DNA from: CBDCWT01 sp965223305
Lineage (GTDB): Bacteria; Planctomycetota; Planctomycetia; Pirellulales; Pirellulaceae
DNA length: 64,000 nt
Assembly: GCA_965223305.1 (NCBI GenBank)
Contig: CBDCWT010000004.1
Coordinates: 31,094 to 95,093, forward strand
Reading direction: 5' to 3'
Position numbers and translations under genes: made by a program. This document shows, one piece after another, positions 17,387-26,710 of this stretch. Each line of letters begins with the position of its first letter. Positions within the stretch are counted from its first letter, which is position 1. Below the pieces are notes generated by a model that saw nothing but the letters and a program-made list of their open reading frames with translations, was not told the origin of the DNA and did not search any database.

Positions 17387-18700
17387 ATGAAGCTGCCTTG
17401 TGCCATTCTCGTCCTCCTGTGCGTCGAGTCCGCCGTCGCCCAGCAACGCTACGATCTGTTGCTGCAAGGCGGGCACGTCATCGACCCCAAGAACAACATC
17501 AACGAGGTGCAAGACGTTGCTATCCGGCACGGCACGATCGCCGCGGTGGGGCCGGATATCGACTCATCACTGGCCGGCAAGTCCGTGGACGTCAGCGGTC
17601 ACTACCTGACGCCCGGACTCGTCGACATCCACGTCCATGTGTTTGCCGGAACCGGCGAACGGAGTTCATACGCCGGCGATAACAGTGTCTACCCCGACGG
17701 GTTTACCTATCGTACCGGCGTGACGACCGTCGTGGACGCTGGGGGCGCCGGCTGGCGAAACTTCGAGCACTTTCGCGAGCACGTCATCGACCGATCGCGA
17801 ACACGCGTGCTGGCGTTCCTTAACATCGTCGGCCACGGCATGCGCGGGCAGAGGTTCGAGGGCCAGCTGGAGGACATGCAGGTCGAACCCACGCTCGCTA
17901 CAGCGCAGCGGCACCAGGATGTGATCGTGGGAATCAAGACCGCCCACTATATGGGGGTCGAATTCACACCTGTCGAGCGAGCCGTCGAAGTAGGACAGGC
18001 GGCGGGCATTCCCGTGATGGTCGACTTTGGTCGCGCGTATCCGGAAAAGTCCCTCAGTGAGCTGCTCCGCATCAAGCTGAGCGAGGGAGACATTTACACG
18101 CACCTCTATTCGGGTCTGCGGGGCGAACTGGACCCTTGGGGCAACGCCAACCCGGCGCTGCTTGTCGGCCGTGAGCGCGGTATTTTTCTGGACGTCGGGC
18201 ATGGTGGAGGAAGCTTTACTTGGCGTGTGGCCGTGCCGCTAGTCAACCAGGGCGTTCTGCCCGACACGATCTCGACCGATCTGCACATCGGTAGCATGAA
18301 CTCGGGCATGAAGGACATGCTGAACTTGATGAGCAAGTTTCTGGCGCTGGGAATGTCCTTGGAGGATGTCATCCTACGATCCACCTGGAACCCGGCCAGA
18401 GCGATCCGTCAACCACAGCTGGGACATCTCTCAAAGGGCGCCCCAGCAGACATCGCCGTACTGCAGGTAAGGGAGGGCAGGTTTGGCTTCCTCGACATGC
18501 ACGGCGCGCGGCTCACGGGCCGCCAGAAAATCGTCTGTGAGATGACCGTCCATGGAGGGAAGATCGTCTATGAGTTGAACGGGCTTTCCCGACCGGAATG
18601 GACCACGCTCCCGAAAAACTATCGTCATACGGGGAATGGCAACTGGGATGGCACGCGCAAGATCCGCAGTCGCCAGAGTCTGCTAGAGCTGCCTCCCTAA
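17387..18700 (+). CDS. Secreted amidohydrolase/deacetylase-family metalloenzyme
   Basis: The protein has 437 residues. The N-terminus MKLPCAILVLLCVESAVAQ is a signal peptide. The dihydroorotase-like barrel shows DIHVHVF (first metal His pair), GIKTAHY with a Lys suited to carbamylation, THLYSG, a GHGG segment and STDLH with the last metal ligand. The C-terminal beta-sandwich strand ADIAVLQVREG is also typical. Members labelled amidohydrolase/deacetylase cleave N-acyl amino acids or cyclic amides. Being divergent from a RidA-type protein hints at disposal of imine or N-acyl intermediates, which is inference. Confidence 0.85.
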   Translation: MKLPCAILVLLCVESAVAQQRYDLLLQGGHVIDPKNNINEVQDVAIRHGTIAAVGPDIDSSLAGKSVDVSGHYLTPGLVDIHVHVFAGTGERSSYAGDNSVYPDGFTYRTGVTTVVDAGGAGWRNFEHFREHVIDRSRTRVLAFLNIVGHGMRGQRFEGQLEDMQVEPTLATAQRHQDVIVGIKTAHYMGVEFTPVERAVEVGQAAGIPVMVDFGRAYPEKSLSELLRIKLSEGDIYTHLYSGLRGELDPWGNANPALLVGRERGIFLDVGHGGGSFTWRVAVPLVNQGVLPDTISTDLHIGSMNSGMKDMLNLMSKFLALGMSLEDVILRSTWNPARAIRQPQLGHLSKGAPADIAVLQVREGRFGFLDMHGARLTGRQKIVCEMTVHGGKIVYELNGLSRPEWTTLPKNYRHTGNGNWDGTRKIRSRQSLLELPP

Positions 18701-18702
18701 AG

Positions 18703-19041
18703 TAGCAGGCACGCTCCGCGTGCCGTAGCCCACCCGCAAGATAGCGCCATCCACCCCGCACTCCGTTCCCACGCCGCGCCCGCACGGAGAAGTTGTAGGC
18801 CGGAACAAGCGGCGCGAAGAGCGTTCCACTCCGTACAATTCCCCGCCGCGATGTTCCGGCACGCGCTGGCTAGCGCTGAGCAGGAAACGCATCCAACCGT
18901 AACAAGGTAGCAGGCACGCTCCGCGTGCCGCAGCCCACCCTGCAAGATAGCGCCGTCCACCCCGCACTCCCTGCCCACGCCGCACCCGCACGGAAAGGGC
19001 ATTCGCCAAAGGCGGACGGCACGCGGAGCGTGCCTGCTACG
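18703..19041. repeat. Duplicated repeat block with three palindromes
   Basis: Two roughly 90-base blocks (from 18703 and from 18907) are near copies: each starts with a GTAGCAGG palindrome (core GGCACGCTCCGCGTGCC), then AGCCCACCC, GCAAGATAGCGCC and a CACCCCGCACTCC stretch. An inverted palindrome lies at about 19013-19041. Between them (18790-18900) lies GTAGGCCGGAACAAGC and no gene. Confidence 0.8.
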
Positions 19042-19110
19042 ATTTCTGATCCTGACACCAAACCGCCTTTTCCGTACCATCTGTCGGGCATTGTCCTTGT
19101 CAGTAAACTG

Positions 19111-19452
19111 ATGGAACGAGTTCTCATGTTGACGGACCTACTCGACAGCTGCGCAACAGCGTCCCCGGCACGCAATCGGTTCCACTACCTGGCCGAGGAT
19201 GGATCGATTCAACGGCTCAGCAACGCAGAGTTGCAGCAGCGAGCAAGGGCGGTCGCCAACGCACTTCTCGATCAGGGAGAACCCGGACAGCGCGTGCTGC
19301 TGGCCTACTCGCCGGGTCTAGACTTCATCACTGGGTTCTTTGGGTGCCTCTATGCCGGCATGCCCGCCGTGGTGTTCACAAGAATGCACGAAAGCTGCCC
19401 ACCACCGTCAACGACGAAACACCAACTATTCGAGGATCCACGAAGTCTTTAG
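19111..19452 (+). pseudogene. Truncated fatty acyl-AMP ligase (FAAL), N-terminal part only
   Basis: The 113-codon frame resembles the first ~90 residues of FAAL/acyl-CoA synthetase-like adenylating enzymes: LTDLLDSCA at the start, LSNAELQQRARAVANALL, then the diagnostic LLAYSPGLDFITGFFGCLYA and GMPAV. After that the match stops abruptly, with an unrelated 25-residue tail and a stop. The ATP-binding and catalytic motifs are absent, so no activity is expected. FAALs normally exceed 550 residues. The remnant suggests a lost lipid-activation step at the head of the glycan/sulfotransferase locus. Confidence 0.62.
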
Positions 19453-19480
19453 AATGAAAAACGCGACATGAGAAGATGAT

Positions 19481-20458
19481 ATGGAACTTCCTTCCGATAG
19501 CGCTCCCCTCTCGCCGCCGCGTCACTACGCGACGCCCAGTCAGCCGCCCCTGGACATTCGGCTGTGGAACCTTCCCTGGTGGATATTGGAGACCATCAAG
19601 TCGAGTCTCTGGTATTACCAGCGGAAAAAACGGCCGATCACGATGTCTCGGCTCCACGGCTTGCTGTGGCCCAATCTCCGCGAGCCAATCTTCCTAATTG
19701 GTGCTGGCCGTTCAGGTACCACCTTTCTGGGCGACTGCCTCGGCACTTTGCCCGGGATCTCGTATCATCACGAACCTGTCTTGACCAAGGCCGGCTCGCG
19801 CTACGTCTATGAAGGTCGCTGGACGCAGCAAAAAGCCGCTCGTTTTTACCGGTCCGTTTACGCCTGGTTGATGCGGTTTTACTTCGACGGTGACTTGAGA
19901 TTCGCGGAGAAGACCCCCCGCAACACGACCGTCGTCGGCTTCCTGGCGGAGGCGTTTCCGGACGCTAAGTTCATCCATATCTACCGCGACGGCCGGGACT
20001 CGGCGCTGTCGCTGAGCAAGAAACCCTGGATTACCGAGAAAGGCACCAAGCAGCTGCAATACGAGCCAGGAGGCTACCCGATGGGCCCTTACGCGCACTA
20101 TTGGGTCGAACCAGATCGAGCTGCCGAGTTCGAAGCGACCAGTGATTTCCACCGGTGCATCTGGTCCTGGCGCCGCCTGACGGAGGTGGCCCTCCAGTGG
20201 GGTCAAAAACTAGACCCCGAACGATATCACGAACTGCGCTACGAAACACTCGTCGCGGACCCGCTTCCAGAAGCGGACAAGATTCTGGAGTTCCTTGGGC
20301 TGCAGGACGCGTCGACCCGCCAGGCGCTGCATGCCGCGGTGAGCGAAAGCCGGACTGACTCGGTCGGCGCCTGGTCCCGGGAGTTGACCACCGAAGAGGT
20401 CGCCGAGGCCGAGCGTGAGGCGGGCCAGCTGTTGCGCCAACTGGGCTATCTCAACTGA
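19481..20458 (+). CDS. PAPS-dependent sulfotransferase
   Basis: The protein has 325 residues. FLIGAGRSGTTFL (from about residue 71) is the 5'-phosphosulfate-binding loop, and IYRDGRDSALSLS (about 167-179) carries the Arg and Ser of the 3'-phosphate-binding motif. RYETLVADP and LEFLGL near the end match the C-terminal part of the sulfotransferase fold. There is no signal peptide, so it probably acts in the cytoplasm on a lipid- or sugar-linked acceptor before export. It starts 28 bases after the FAAL remnant and overlaps the convergent epimerase gene by 13 bases. Confidence 0.88.
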   Translation: MELPSDSAPLSPPRHYATPSQPPLDIRLWNLPWWILETIKSSLWYYQRKKRPITMSRLHGLLWPNLREPIFLIGAGRSGTTFLGDCLGTLPGISYHHEPVLTKAGSRYVYEGRWTQQKAARFYRSVYAWLMRFYFDGDLRFAEKTPRNTTVVGFLAEAFPDAKFIHIYRDGRDSALSLSKKPWITEKGTKQLQYEPGGYPMGPYAHYWVEPDRAAEFEATSDFHRCIWSWRRLTEVALQWGQKLDPERYHELRYETLVADPLPEADKILEFLGLQDASTRQALHAAVSESRTDSVGAWSRELTTEEVAEAEREAGQLLRQLGYLN

Positions 20459-21384
20459 GCATCTGACGGTTGCAGAACTTCGGACAAGGCGTCGACAAAA
20501 CTGGTGTTCGTCCATTCCAGGTCGCTCACGGCCCGCGACGTGTCGTATCGATGTTGCGCAACTCGGGGAACTGGGACTTTGATGCGAGCCGTGGGTCCGC
20601 CGGCCGCTGCCCACGAGTTGGCAAAATCTCGCCAGCTCAGATCTTCGCGGCCGGTGAGGTTGTAGGCCTGACCGATCGAGACCGGACGCTCCAGACAGCG
20701 GCTAACGGCTTCCGCCACATCAGCCGCATAGGCAAGTGGAATTCTACGGCAACATGGAATCAACGCCACCGGCCCGGCTAACCAGTTTCTGAAGGTCTTG
20801 ATGACGTGCGCACCCCGGCCGTAGAGGTAGCCGGGACGCACCGCGGTGACTTCGAGCCCATGCTTTTCTGCCGCTTGCCAGGCCAGAGCCTCGCCCTGAG
20901 CCTTGGTCGCCGCATACGGCTGACTCTGTATCGTGGCGTCAGTGTACGGAACTTGTGGCGCGCCTTCGTCGTTGTTCTGACCGTTGTGACGGTAGATAGA
21001 AACTGTCGACACTACGATCAGCCGACGAACGTTGGCCGCCGCTGCGGCCTGGATCAAGTTCTCCATTCCTTCTACGTTGACGCGCACGAAATCCGAGCTC
21101 TGGCGGGAGAAAATCAATCCGGCGTTCGCAACAATCGCGTCAACTCGCTGGACCGCCTCCTGCAAAGCAGCTGCGTCGGCTAGGTCGGCGGTCCGCAACT
21201 CGACGCCCCGGTCGGCAAGATCGACGCCACGCGCGGGAGAGCGCACCACACCAACTACTTGTGCGCCGCGATCCTGTAGCGCTGCACAGAGGTAGCGGCC
21301 AAGAAACCCGGTCGCCCCGGTCACTGCGATTCGCCGTTCCGCCAGGTCTACGCGGTCTCTGCTTGCTTGGGCAGTATCTTGCAC
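20446..21384 (-). CDS. NAD(P)-dependent sugar epimerase/dehydratase (extended SDR)
   Basis: The protein has 312 residues. AVTGATGFLGRYL (residues about 19-31) is the G-x-x-G-x-x-G dinucleotide loop, and YAATKAQGEALAW provides the catalytic Y-x-x-x-K. VRPGYLYGRGA and the late AYNLTG segment are typical of nucleotide-sugar epimerases and related reductases. It is the last gene of the reverse-strand run 26629-20446 and follows the DUF6473-like gene by four bases. It probably modifies a nucleotide sugar for the locus, but the exact sugar is unknown. Confidence 0.85.
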   Translation of the reverse strand: MQDTAQASRDRVDLAERRIAVTGATGFLGRYLCAALQDRGAQVVGVVRSPARGVDLADRGVELRTADLADAAALQEAVQRVDAIVANAGLIFSRQSSDFVRVNVEGMENLIQAAAAANVRRLIVVSTVSIYRHNGQNNDEGAPQVPYTDATIQSQPYAATKAQGEALAWQAAEKHGLEVTAVRPGYLYGRGAHVIKTFRNWLAGPVALIPCCRRIPLAYAADVAEAVSRCLERPVSIGQAYNLTGREDLSWRDFANSWAAAGGPTARIKVPVPRVAQHRYDTSRAVSDLEWTNTSFVDALSEVLQPSDAQLR

Positions 21385-21388
21385 TGCG

Positions 21389-22360
21389 TCACCCGTTCAC
21401 TCTTCCGCCAGCCAAGTTGGCCAAGATGGACTGACAGGCGGACACGAGCTGGTCCGCGGCGTCAACGTGCATTTCCGGAGAAGGATAGTACGCGTTGTGC
21501 GTCCATTTACCAACAAAATCGGGGCGATTGGCGCTTAGATCAACGCTCGTCGGCTCGCCAGTTTCACGATCTACCAATCGCTGGGGGCTGCCTCGCCGGG
21601 TAACGCATTCTACGTAGGCCGACGCCTCGTCGCGGACCTGCTGAATCATCTCGGCATTGACTAGCTGAGGAAAGTCATTCAACAGTAAATGGACGTTGCA
21701 ATACAGCTCGCGATACGAGGGTTGCCGTTTGGAAAAATAAAGCAAGATCGTGGGGACAGAGATTCGAGACAGCAAAGTCTTGTGACTCTGGACCCAGTTC
21801 GCTCGTGTTTCCGCGACGACTTTCTCGACGTGCGGTGGGGGGCGCAAGAGGAAGTAAGCTTCCCTTTGCCCAATGCGGAAGCTGGCGGGAGCTGCCGATC
21901 GCAGAAGTTCCGAGTACGCCGCGATGGAACTCATCCGCGCGCCGTCGGTGCGGCGCGTTAGATACTCCCACCCGCTGCTGTCGAACATCGAATTGCTTTC
22001 GCTACGGCCCGACATGATTTGAACAATCGCAAACGCCGCTCGGTTGACACGATCCAGCAGCGGTTGATGTTTCAAGAAAAAGGAGGCACCTGCACCACCG
22101 TGTCCAAGATTGAGGACCGGTAGACCCAGTCGTTCCTGCAACAAAGTTGGATAGGGCCGCTCGCAAAAACAACCGAAAGGCTGCGCTGCGCCCAAACAGG
22201 CGAAGTACTGGCCCTGTTTTAGGTCGCGCGGTTCTGGTCCGCGAAAAACGAGGCCCGTGTCGGAGCAGCGGTAGAGCTGATAGTCCACAACCCGGTGATC
22301 TCGCCGCGCGTATCCCGACTGGGAGTCAACCTGGCGTGGCTCGGTGTCGCTGTTGGACAT
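21389..22360 (-). CDS. DUF6473-like SGNH-related protein
   Basis: The protein has 323 residues with no signal peptide or membrane helix. The N-terminal half contains VVDYQLYRCSDTGLVFRGPE, YFACLGAAQPFGCF and LNLGHGGAGASFF, the pattern I associate with DUF6473, which resembles a GDSL-like fold. The C-terminal half holds HVDAADQLV, where an Asp/His pair could complete an active site. Proteins of this type occur in glycan and sulfotransferase loci. The function here is unknown; acyl or sulfate handling is a guess from the neighbours. Confidence 0.6.
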   Translation of the reverse strand: MSNSDTEPRQVDSQSGYARRDHRVVDYQLYRCSDTGLVFRGPEPRDLKQGQYFACLGAAQPFGCFCERPYPTLLQERLGLPVLNLGHGGAGASFFLKHQPLLDRVNRAAFAIVQIMSGRSESNSMFDSSGWEYLTRRTDGARMSSIAAYSELLRSAAPASFRIGQREAYFLLRPPPHVEKVVAETRANWVQSHKTLLSRISVPTILLYFSKRQPSYRELYCNVHLLLNDFPQLVNAEMIQQVRDEASAYVECVTRRGSPQRLVDRETGEPTSVDLSANRPDFVGKWTHNAYYPSPEMHVDAADQLVSACQSILANLAGGRVNG

Positions 22361-22375
22361 TGTGGTCCTTCTTTC

Positions 22376-23767
22376 TCAGTCGCGAATTCTACCAACACCG
22401 GGCGCCAATATCGCCGGCCAGAACTGCAGCAAGGACGGGTCCACTCCCAACCTGCGGCGGACCAGGATCAAGAGCCAAAGGTTCACGCCGACGATCGTCG
22501 TAGCCGTGGCGAAGGCGGCTCCGTTGATGCCGAAAAACGGGATCAGCAGTGCGTTCAGCGCGATGTTGAAGGTGGCCCCGACGGCGTGCGCGGCGGCACA
22601 AACGCGGTGATGGCCAGTCATATTGAGCAAGCCGGACAACAGGCCTAACACGGACTGAACTAGATAGGCAGCCGAGAGGATACAGAGCGCCATATACGCC
22701 GGCACGAAGTCGTCGCCAAGGATCTTCAGGAGCCAAGTGCCTGCCGTGGCCAGACATGAGGTAATCAACAGGGAAAGACAAATCGTCCACGGCAACAACT
22801 GAGCCGAGAGGAGCTGTAAGTCTGGCCACCGCGCCTCGGTGGCGTAACGAGCAAAGTGCGGTTCCGCGAGACTAGACATCACCTGCTGGATGAACAAGAC
22901 CAACATTGCGGTCCGCGCTGCAGCGGCGTATCGTCCTACGTCGTCTGGGCCACAAAATACGCCCACCATCAAGACATCGGTTTGGATAATGACCAGATAC
23001 GATCCCAAGAACAGTAGCAACGGTAGCCCGGTCGTGATCCACTCACGCGTACAAAACCGGTTGGCGCGGCCTTTCAGGTTGGGCCACAGGCGGCGGGCCA
23101 ACAGCACGCCTTGCAGCACGACCACCAGGCCATAGGCCACGATCGTCCCTAAGACGAGATTCATGGCATTCAACCGGTCTGTGACGAGCAGTCCCCCAGC
23201 AGCGATGAGCGTCAAGACAGCGGTGCCGAGCTGAGCTGGCGCAAACGCAATCGTAATCCACCCAAAGCCGCGCGCCACGTCAGAAAACAGGTAGACAAAC
23301 GCCCACAAAGGGAGTGCCGCACAGGCTAACAGTGTCGTATCGGTATAAGGCCCTTTCGGCAGCACCAGTCGTACAATGCCGGCTGTGACCAGCGCGATCA
23401 GCAAGCTCGCAACCAACACAAACTCGGTTGATCGGCGCAACAGCGACCTGACAGCGACCCAATCCGTACCAGCCAAATAGGAGGGAATGAACTTGACGTT
23501 CGCGGTGCCCAATCCCAATGTGGCGGGCAACATCAAGATCGTGACCAGCGCAATTGCGAACGTGTACAAGCCAAAATCAAAAACGCCCATCCAACGCGCA
23601 AGCAGCAGCATCACGAGATAGTTGATGGCCGAAGCCCCCGCGCGAATCACCATCGCAACCCCTGCGCCGCGCAATACTTGACCGATGTCTTCCTTTCCCA
23701 GCAACGCCCTGATCGGATTCCCGAGCGGGCGGGCAACGCCGGATTCGGTCTCTCTCGAGGCGGTCAC
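22376..23767 (-). CDS. Polysaccharide flippase (Wzx/MATE-like)
   Basis: The protein has 463 residues and about 12 hydrophobic segments spread over its whole length, starting at AGASAINYLVMLLLARWMG. FGLYTFAIALVTIL, the GLGTANVKFIPSYL segment and the late ALLIPFFGINGAAFATA fit the MATE/MVF-like flippases that turn lipid-linked oligosaccharides across the inner membrane. It lies 15 bases upstream of the DUF6473-like gene on the same strand. It is the export step of the predicted glycoconjugate cluster. Confidence 0.85.
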   Translation of the reverse strand: MTASRETESGVARPLGNPIRALLGKEDIGQVLRGAGVAMVIRAGASAINYLVMLLLARWMGVFDFGLYTFAIALVTILMLPATLGLGTANVKFIPSYLAGTDWVAVRSLLRRSTEFVLVASLLIALVTAGIVRLVLPKGPYTDTTLLACAALPLWAFVYLFSDVARGFGWITIAFAPAQLGTAVLTLIAAGGLLVTDRLNAMNLVLGTIVAYGLVVVLQGVLLARRLWPNLKGRANRFCTREWITTGLPLLLFLGSYLVIIQTDVLMVGVFCGPDDVGRYAAAARTAMLVLFIQQVMSSLAEPHFARYATEARWPDLQLLSAQLLPWTICLSLLITSCLATAGTWLLKILGDDFVPAYMALCILSAAYLVQSVLGLLSGLLNMTGHHRVCAAAHAVGATFNIALNALLIPFFGINGAAFATATTIVGVNLWLLILVRRRLGVDPSLLQFWPAILAPGVGRIRD

Positions 23768-23831
23768 GGTAACGGCACCCTCTAAAAATGAGTCGATTCG
23801 ATTCGCGCGGCATTCAGAAGACGTTAAACCG

Positions 23832-25451
23832 TCACATCACGGCCGCGCTCAATGGTGCCGTTGACGACGTCTGCAACAGCTCTCGGAGATGGTCAGCCAG
23901 CCTTACCGCGAGCGCGACAATGGTGAGTGTCGGGTTCGCACTCCCTCCGGTCGGAAAGACTGAACAGCTGGCGACAAACAGGTTACCGACGCCGTGTACT
24001 CGGCAATCGCTGTTGACCACTCCTTGTGTGACATCGTCGTGCATCCGCGTTGTGCCCATGTGATGAGCACCAAATTTGTTGACCGCGTCGACATCGAAAT
24101 GATCTGCAGCTTCCAAACGGCTCAATCCGTGTTCCTGAAAGACTTGGTCGAAGAGCGCCATCGTACGGCGGCAGCTGTCCCAGTCAGCATCAGTCAGTCG
24201 AAAGTAGAGCTCGGCGCGCTGCTGCCCCAACTGGTCCCGCTCGCTCGAGAGCGTGACTCGGTTGTTTGGATCCGGCTCCTGCTCCAACCCGCCGACGAGA
24301 AAAATCGGGTTGGAGAGCGACGCCTCACGGGATAAGTGCAGGCGAGCTCGGTGGCGGAAATATCGCATCAGCTTGCCGCGTTGCTCCAGCATGGTCCCCA
24401 AGTGGCCGAAAGAGGCTGCGCCGAGTTTTCGCTCCAGAACTTCCTCCCGCAGCTGCCTGTAAGCCACCACGCCCGGCGTCTCCTCTGCCTCAACGAGCCG
24501 ATACGGTCGCAGCTGCAGACCGTACAATCCGTGCTGGGCGCGAACTTCCTCGGAGAGCGTCAAATAACCGGCAACAGAACCCGGGCCGATACGGTGTGTG
24601 TCTGTGTAGAAGGAAAAGTCCTTCGTGGCATCGGGTGGCTTGATGACTCCAACCACACCATAGAAGTGCTCCATAAAAAAGCGGCCTACCAAGTCATGCT
24701 CGTTGCCGATCCCGTCTGTATGAACACGATTCGAGGCTAACAGGAGGCGCGGAACCTCGATTCCTCCGGTCGCCAAAACGACGTGGCGGGCTCTGACATT
24801 AAGTGTGCGCCCAGCTAGGCTCTGTACCTTGAGTTGTTCGACATGTTGCCCCGACTCATGGGTTTCGATCTCGGTAACATTACCCCCGAGTAGCGTCATG
24901 ACGTTCTTCGATCGTTGCATCTGCGCCCGGTAGGCATGGCCGAAACGCATGTTGGCTGTGGACGGAAAATGCAGCATCCGCGTGAGTACGTCCTCAGAAT
25001 CTGCGAACAACCGTGGACGTCCCGCTGTACGTGCACTCAGGTCGACATCATAGAAGGAGGTATCGGGAAGCCCGCAAATAACGTGCGCGCGCTCGTAGTA
25101 CGGCTGTAAGTCGTCTTTTCGGAAGGGCCATCCACTGTATGGCAGCCAGGGCTGCACTTCAAAGTCCAACGCGTCATAGGGAACGCAGATGCCCCCCCAG
25201 CGATGGGTTGTACCCCCAAAACGTCTTACTCGGTGCTCGCTGAGCGAGTACTCTTCACCCGCCGACTTTCCTTCATAGAGGAGTTGGGTTTTGCTGTCCG
25301 GATGAAAGCCGCCACTTTCAACCAACAGCACTTCATGGGGTGTTTGGTCGAGTTCGCTAGCCAATGCCAAACCGGCGGCACCTGCGCCAACGACGCAGAC
25401 GTCTGTCTGAAACGTGTGATGATCGGAGACTTTGTTAGCGTCAATTAACAT
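23832..25451 (-). CDS. GMC-family FAD oxidoreductase
   Basis: The protein has 539 residues. CVVGAGAAGLALASEL near the start is the FAD-binding loop. FGGTTHRWGG is the segment where GMC enzymes contact the flavin, and the C-terminal HHMGTTRMHDD, then SCSVFPTGGSANPTLTIVA, is the conserved GMC end with active-site His. These enzymes oxidise alcohol groups of sugars or other polyols. In the reverse-strand run it follows the glycosyltransferase with a 7-base overlap, so the two are probably translationally coupled. The likely role is oxidation of a sugar or lipid unit in the glycan; not proven. Confidence 0.88.
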   Translation of the reverse strand: MLIDANKVSDHHTFQTDVCVVGAGAAGLALASELDQTPHEVLLVESGGFHPDSKTQLLYEGKSAGEEYSLSEHRVRRFGGTTHRWGGICVPYDALDFEVQPWLPYSGWPFRKDDLQPYYERAHVICGLPDTSFYDVDLSARTAGRPRLFADSEDVLTRMLHFPSTANMRFGHAYRAQMQRSKNVMTLLGGNVTEIETHESGQHVEQLKVQSLAGRTLNVRARHVVLATGGIEVPRLLLASNRVHTDGIGNEHDLVGRFFMEHFYGVVGVIKPPDATKDFSFYTDTHRIGPGSVAGYLTLSEEVRAQHGLYGLQLRPYRLVEAEETPGVVAYRQLREEVLERKLGAASFGHLGTMLEQRGKLMRYFRHRARLHLSREASLSNPIFLVGGLEQEPDPNNRVTLSSERDQLGQQRAELYFRLTDADWDSCRRTMALFDQVFQEHGLSRLEAADHFDVDAVNKFGAHHMGTTRMHDDVTQGVVNSDCRVHGVGNLFVASCSVFPTGGSANPTLTIVALAVRLADHLRELLQTSSTAPLSAAVM

Positions 25452-26629
25452 GGTACGTGACAGTTTTCCTCAAGAAGTGCAAAGTAGGTTTGACTCAGTT
25501 CGGAGCCAATCTCCCCCCAAACATATCTCTGCAGTAACGGCAAGACGGCCGCGTCCAGATGGGGCTGCGATCTTATCGCTTCAACGAATCTATTGATCGG
25601 TCTCACGGTCACGAACTGTCTTAAGTCGTCGTACCCCCGCACGCCGAATTCCGTAGAGACGACCGGAAGACGGTGCGCCAAGTACTGAATCAGTTTTAGG
25701 TTCGTGCCCGCACCTTGGGTGACTGGGTTGAGCCCAATCGCTTGTGGTACTGAGTAGAGCTCCAGACCGCCATAGGACGAGTCGAAGTAGACATTATTGA
25801 ATTTCTGATTCCGGAATGCATTGGCGACGGTCCCATGAATGATGAAAGCGCATTCGTCCTGTAGCTGCGGCGCGAAACAGTCGATGATCAACCGCACCGC
25901 CTCGCGATTGTGCTCGACATCGCTGCCGGTATAGACCGCGTACTGCTTAAAACGCGACAGGCCCGGGAAACGACTTTTCAAAGCCTCTTCGGCACCCGTG
26001 GGCGTGTGGCTCAAGATGTCCTGAATGCCATTGGGCGTCACCGAAAGTCGGTATTCCGGCACGCCGTACAGATCCGTAAACCGGCGCCGTTCCCGATCGG
26101 AACAAACCAATAGGCGAGAGGCTCGTGCTACCAATTCGCTCTCCATGCGGAAGATCCGTTTTCCGGCGATCTCCCGCACCTTGGCGTGTGTGCACTCGGA
26201 GCGCACGTAGTCGTACTCGACGTTGTGAGCGTCGTAGACGATTGGACGCCCCGGCGGCAGAGCAGCTGCTAGGTCGGCAAAAAAGACGTGTTCGAACTGG
26301 AATGCATCAAATGAGTGCAAGAACTGCCGGAGGGTGCTCGCGAACCCGGGGTGAAACGAAACCAGGTACCCGTAGGGAAACGGCTTGTCCGTTAACAGCA
26401 GGGGCAGCAGAAACGGGTACGCCACCTCCCGCAGCTTGAACCCAAAGTCCGAGCAGTGGTGATCCCGTTGACCAGGTTTGTAGGGCGTCAAGACCCAAAC
26501 GTCGAACCCCGTTCGTGAAAGATGACGGGCTAGTTCGACAATACGGATTTTTCCGCCGGTGGACGGTGGAAGCACCGGGTAGGGGGCAATCATCAATACC
26601 CGTGGTGCGTTGTCTCGCGGATAGTGCAT
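25445..26629 (-). CDS. Glycosyltransferase (GT4-like)
   Basis: The protein has 394 residues. VLMIAPYPVLPPSTGGKIR gives the N-terminal GT-B loop, and YDAHNVEYDY matches the middle of GT4-type enzymes. The C-terminal donor-binding region reads LNPVTQGAGTNLKLIQYLA and RLPVVSTEFGVRGY. No membrane helix is present. It is the first gene of the reverse-strand run ending at 20446, and its promoter would lie in the 26630-26990 spacer. It probably adds a sugar to the repeat unit exported by the flippase. Confidence 0.88.
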   Translation of the reverse strand: MHYPRDNAPRVLMIAPYPVLPPSTGGKIRIVELARHLSRTGFDVWVLTPYKPGQRDHHCSDFGFKLREVAYPFLLPLLLTDKPFPYGYLVSFHPGFASTLRQFLHSFDAFQFEHVFFADLAAALPPGRPIVYDAHNVEYDYVRSECTHAKVREIAGKRIFRMESELVARASRLLVCSDRERRRFTDLYGVPEYRLSVTPNGIQDILSHTPTGAEEALKSRFPGLSRFKQYAVYTGSDVEHNREAVRLIIDCFAPQLQDECAFIIHGTVANAFRNQKFNNVYFDSSYGGLELYSVPQAIGLNPVTQGAGTNLKLIQYLAHRLPVVSTEFGVRGYDDLRQFVTVRPINRFVEAIRSQPHLDAAVLPLLQRYVWGEIGSELSQTYFALLEENCHVPC

Positions 26630-26710
26630 TGTGACTCCACCAAGCCCCAGTACTCCGTTCGCATGGACTCGAGGTTGTGAGAGGATTCACGGTTTCTAGG
26701 TGACTCGTCG

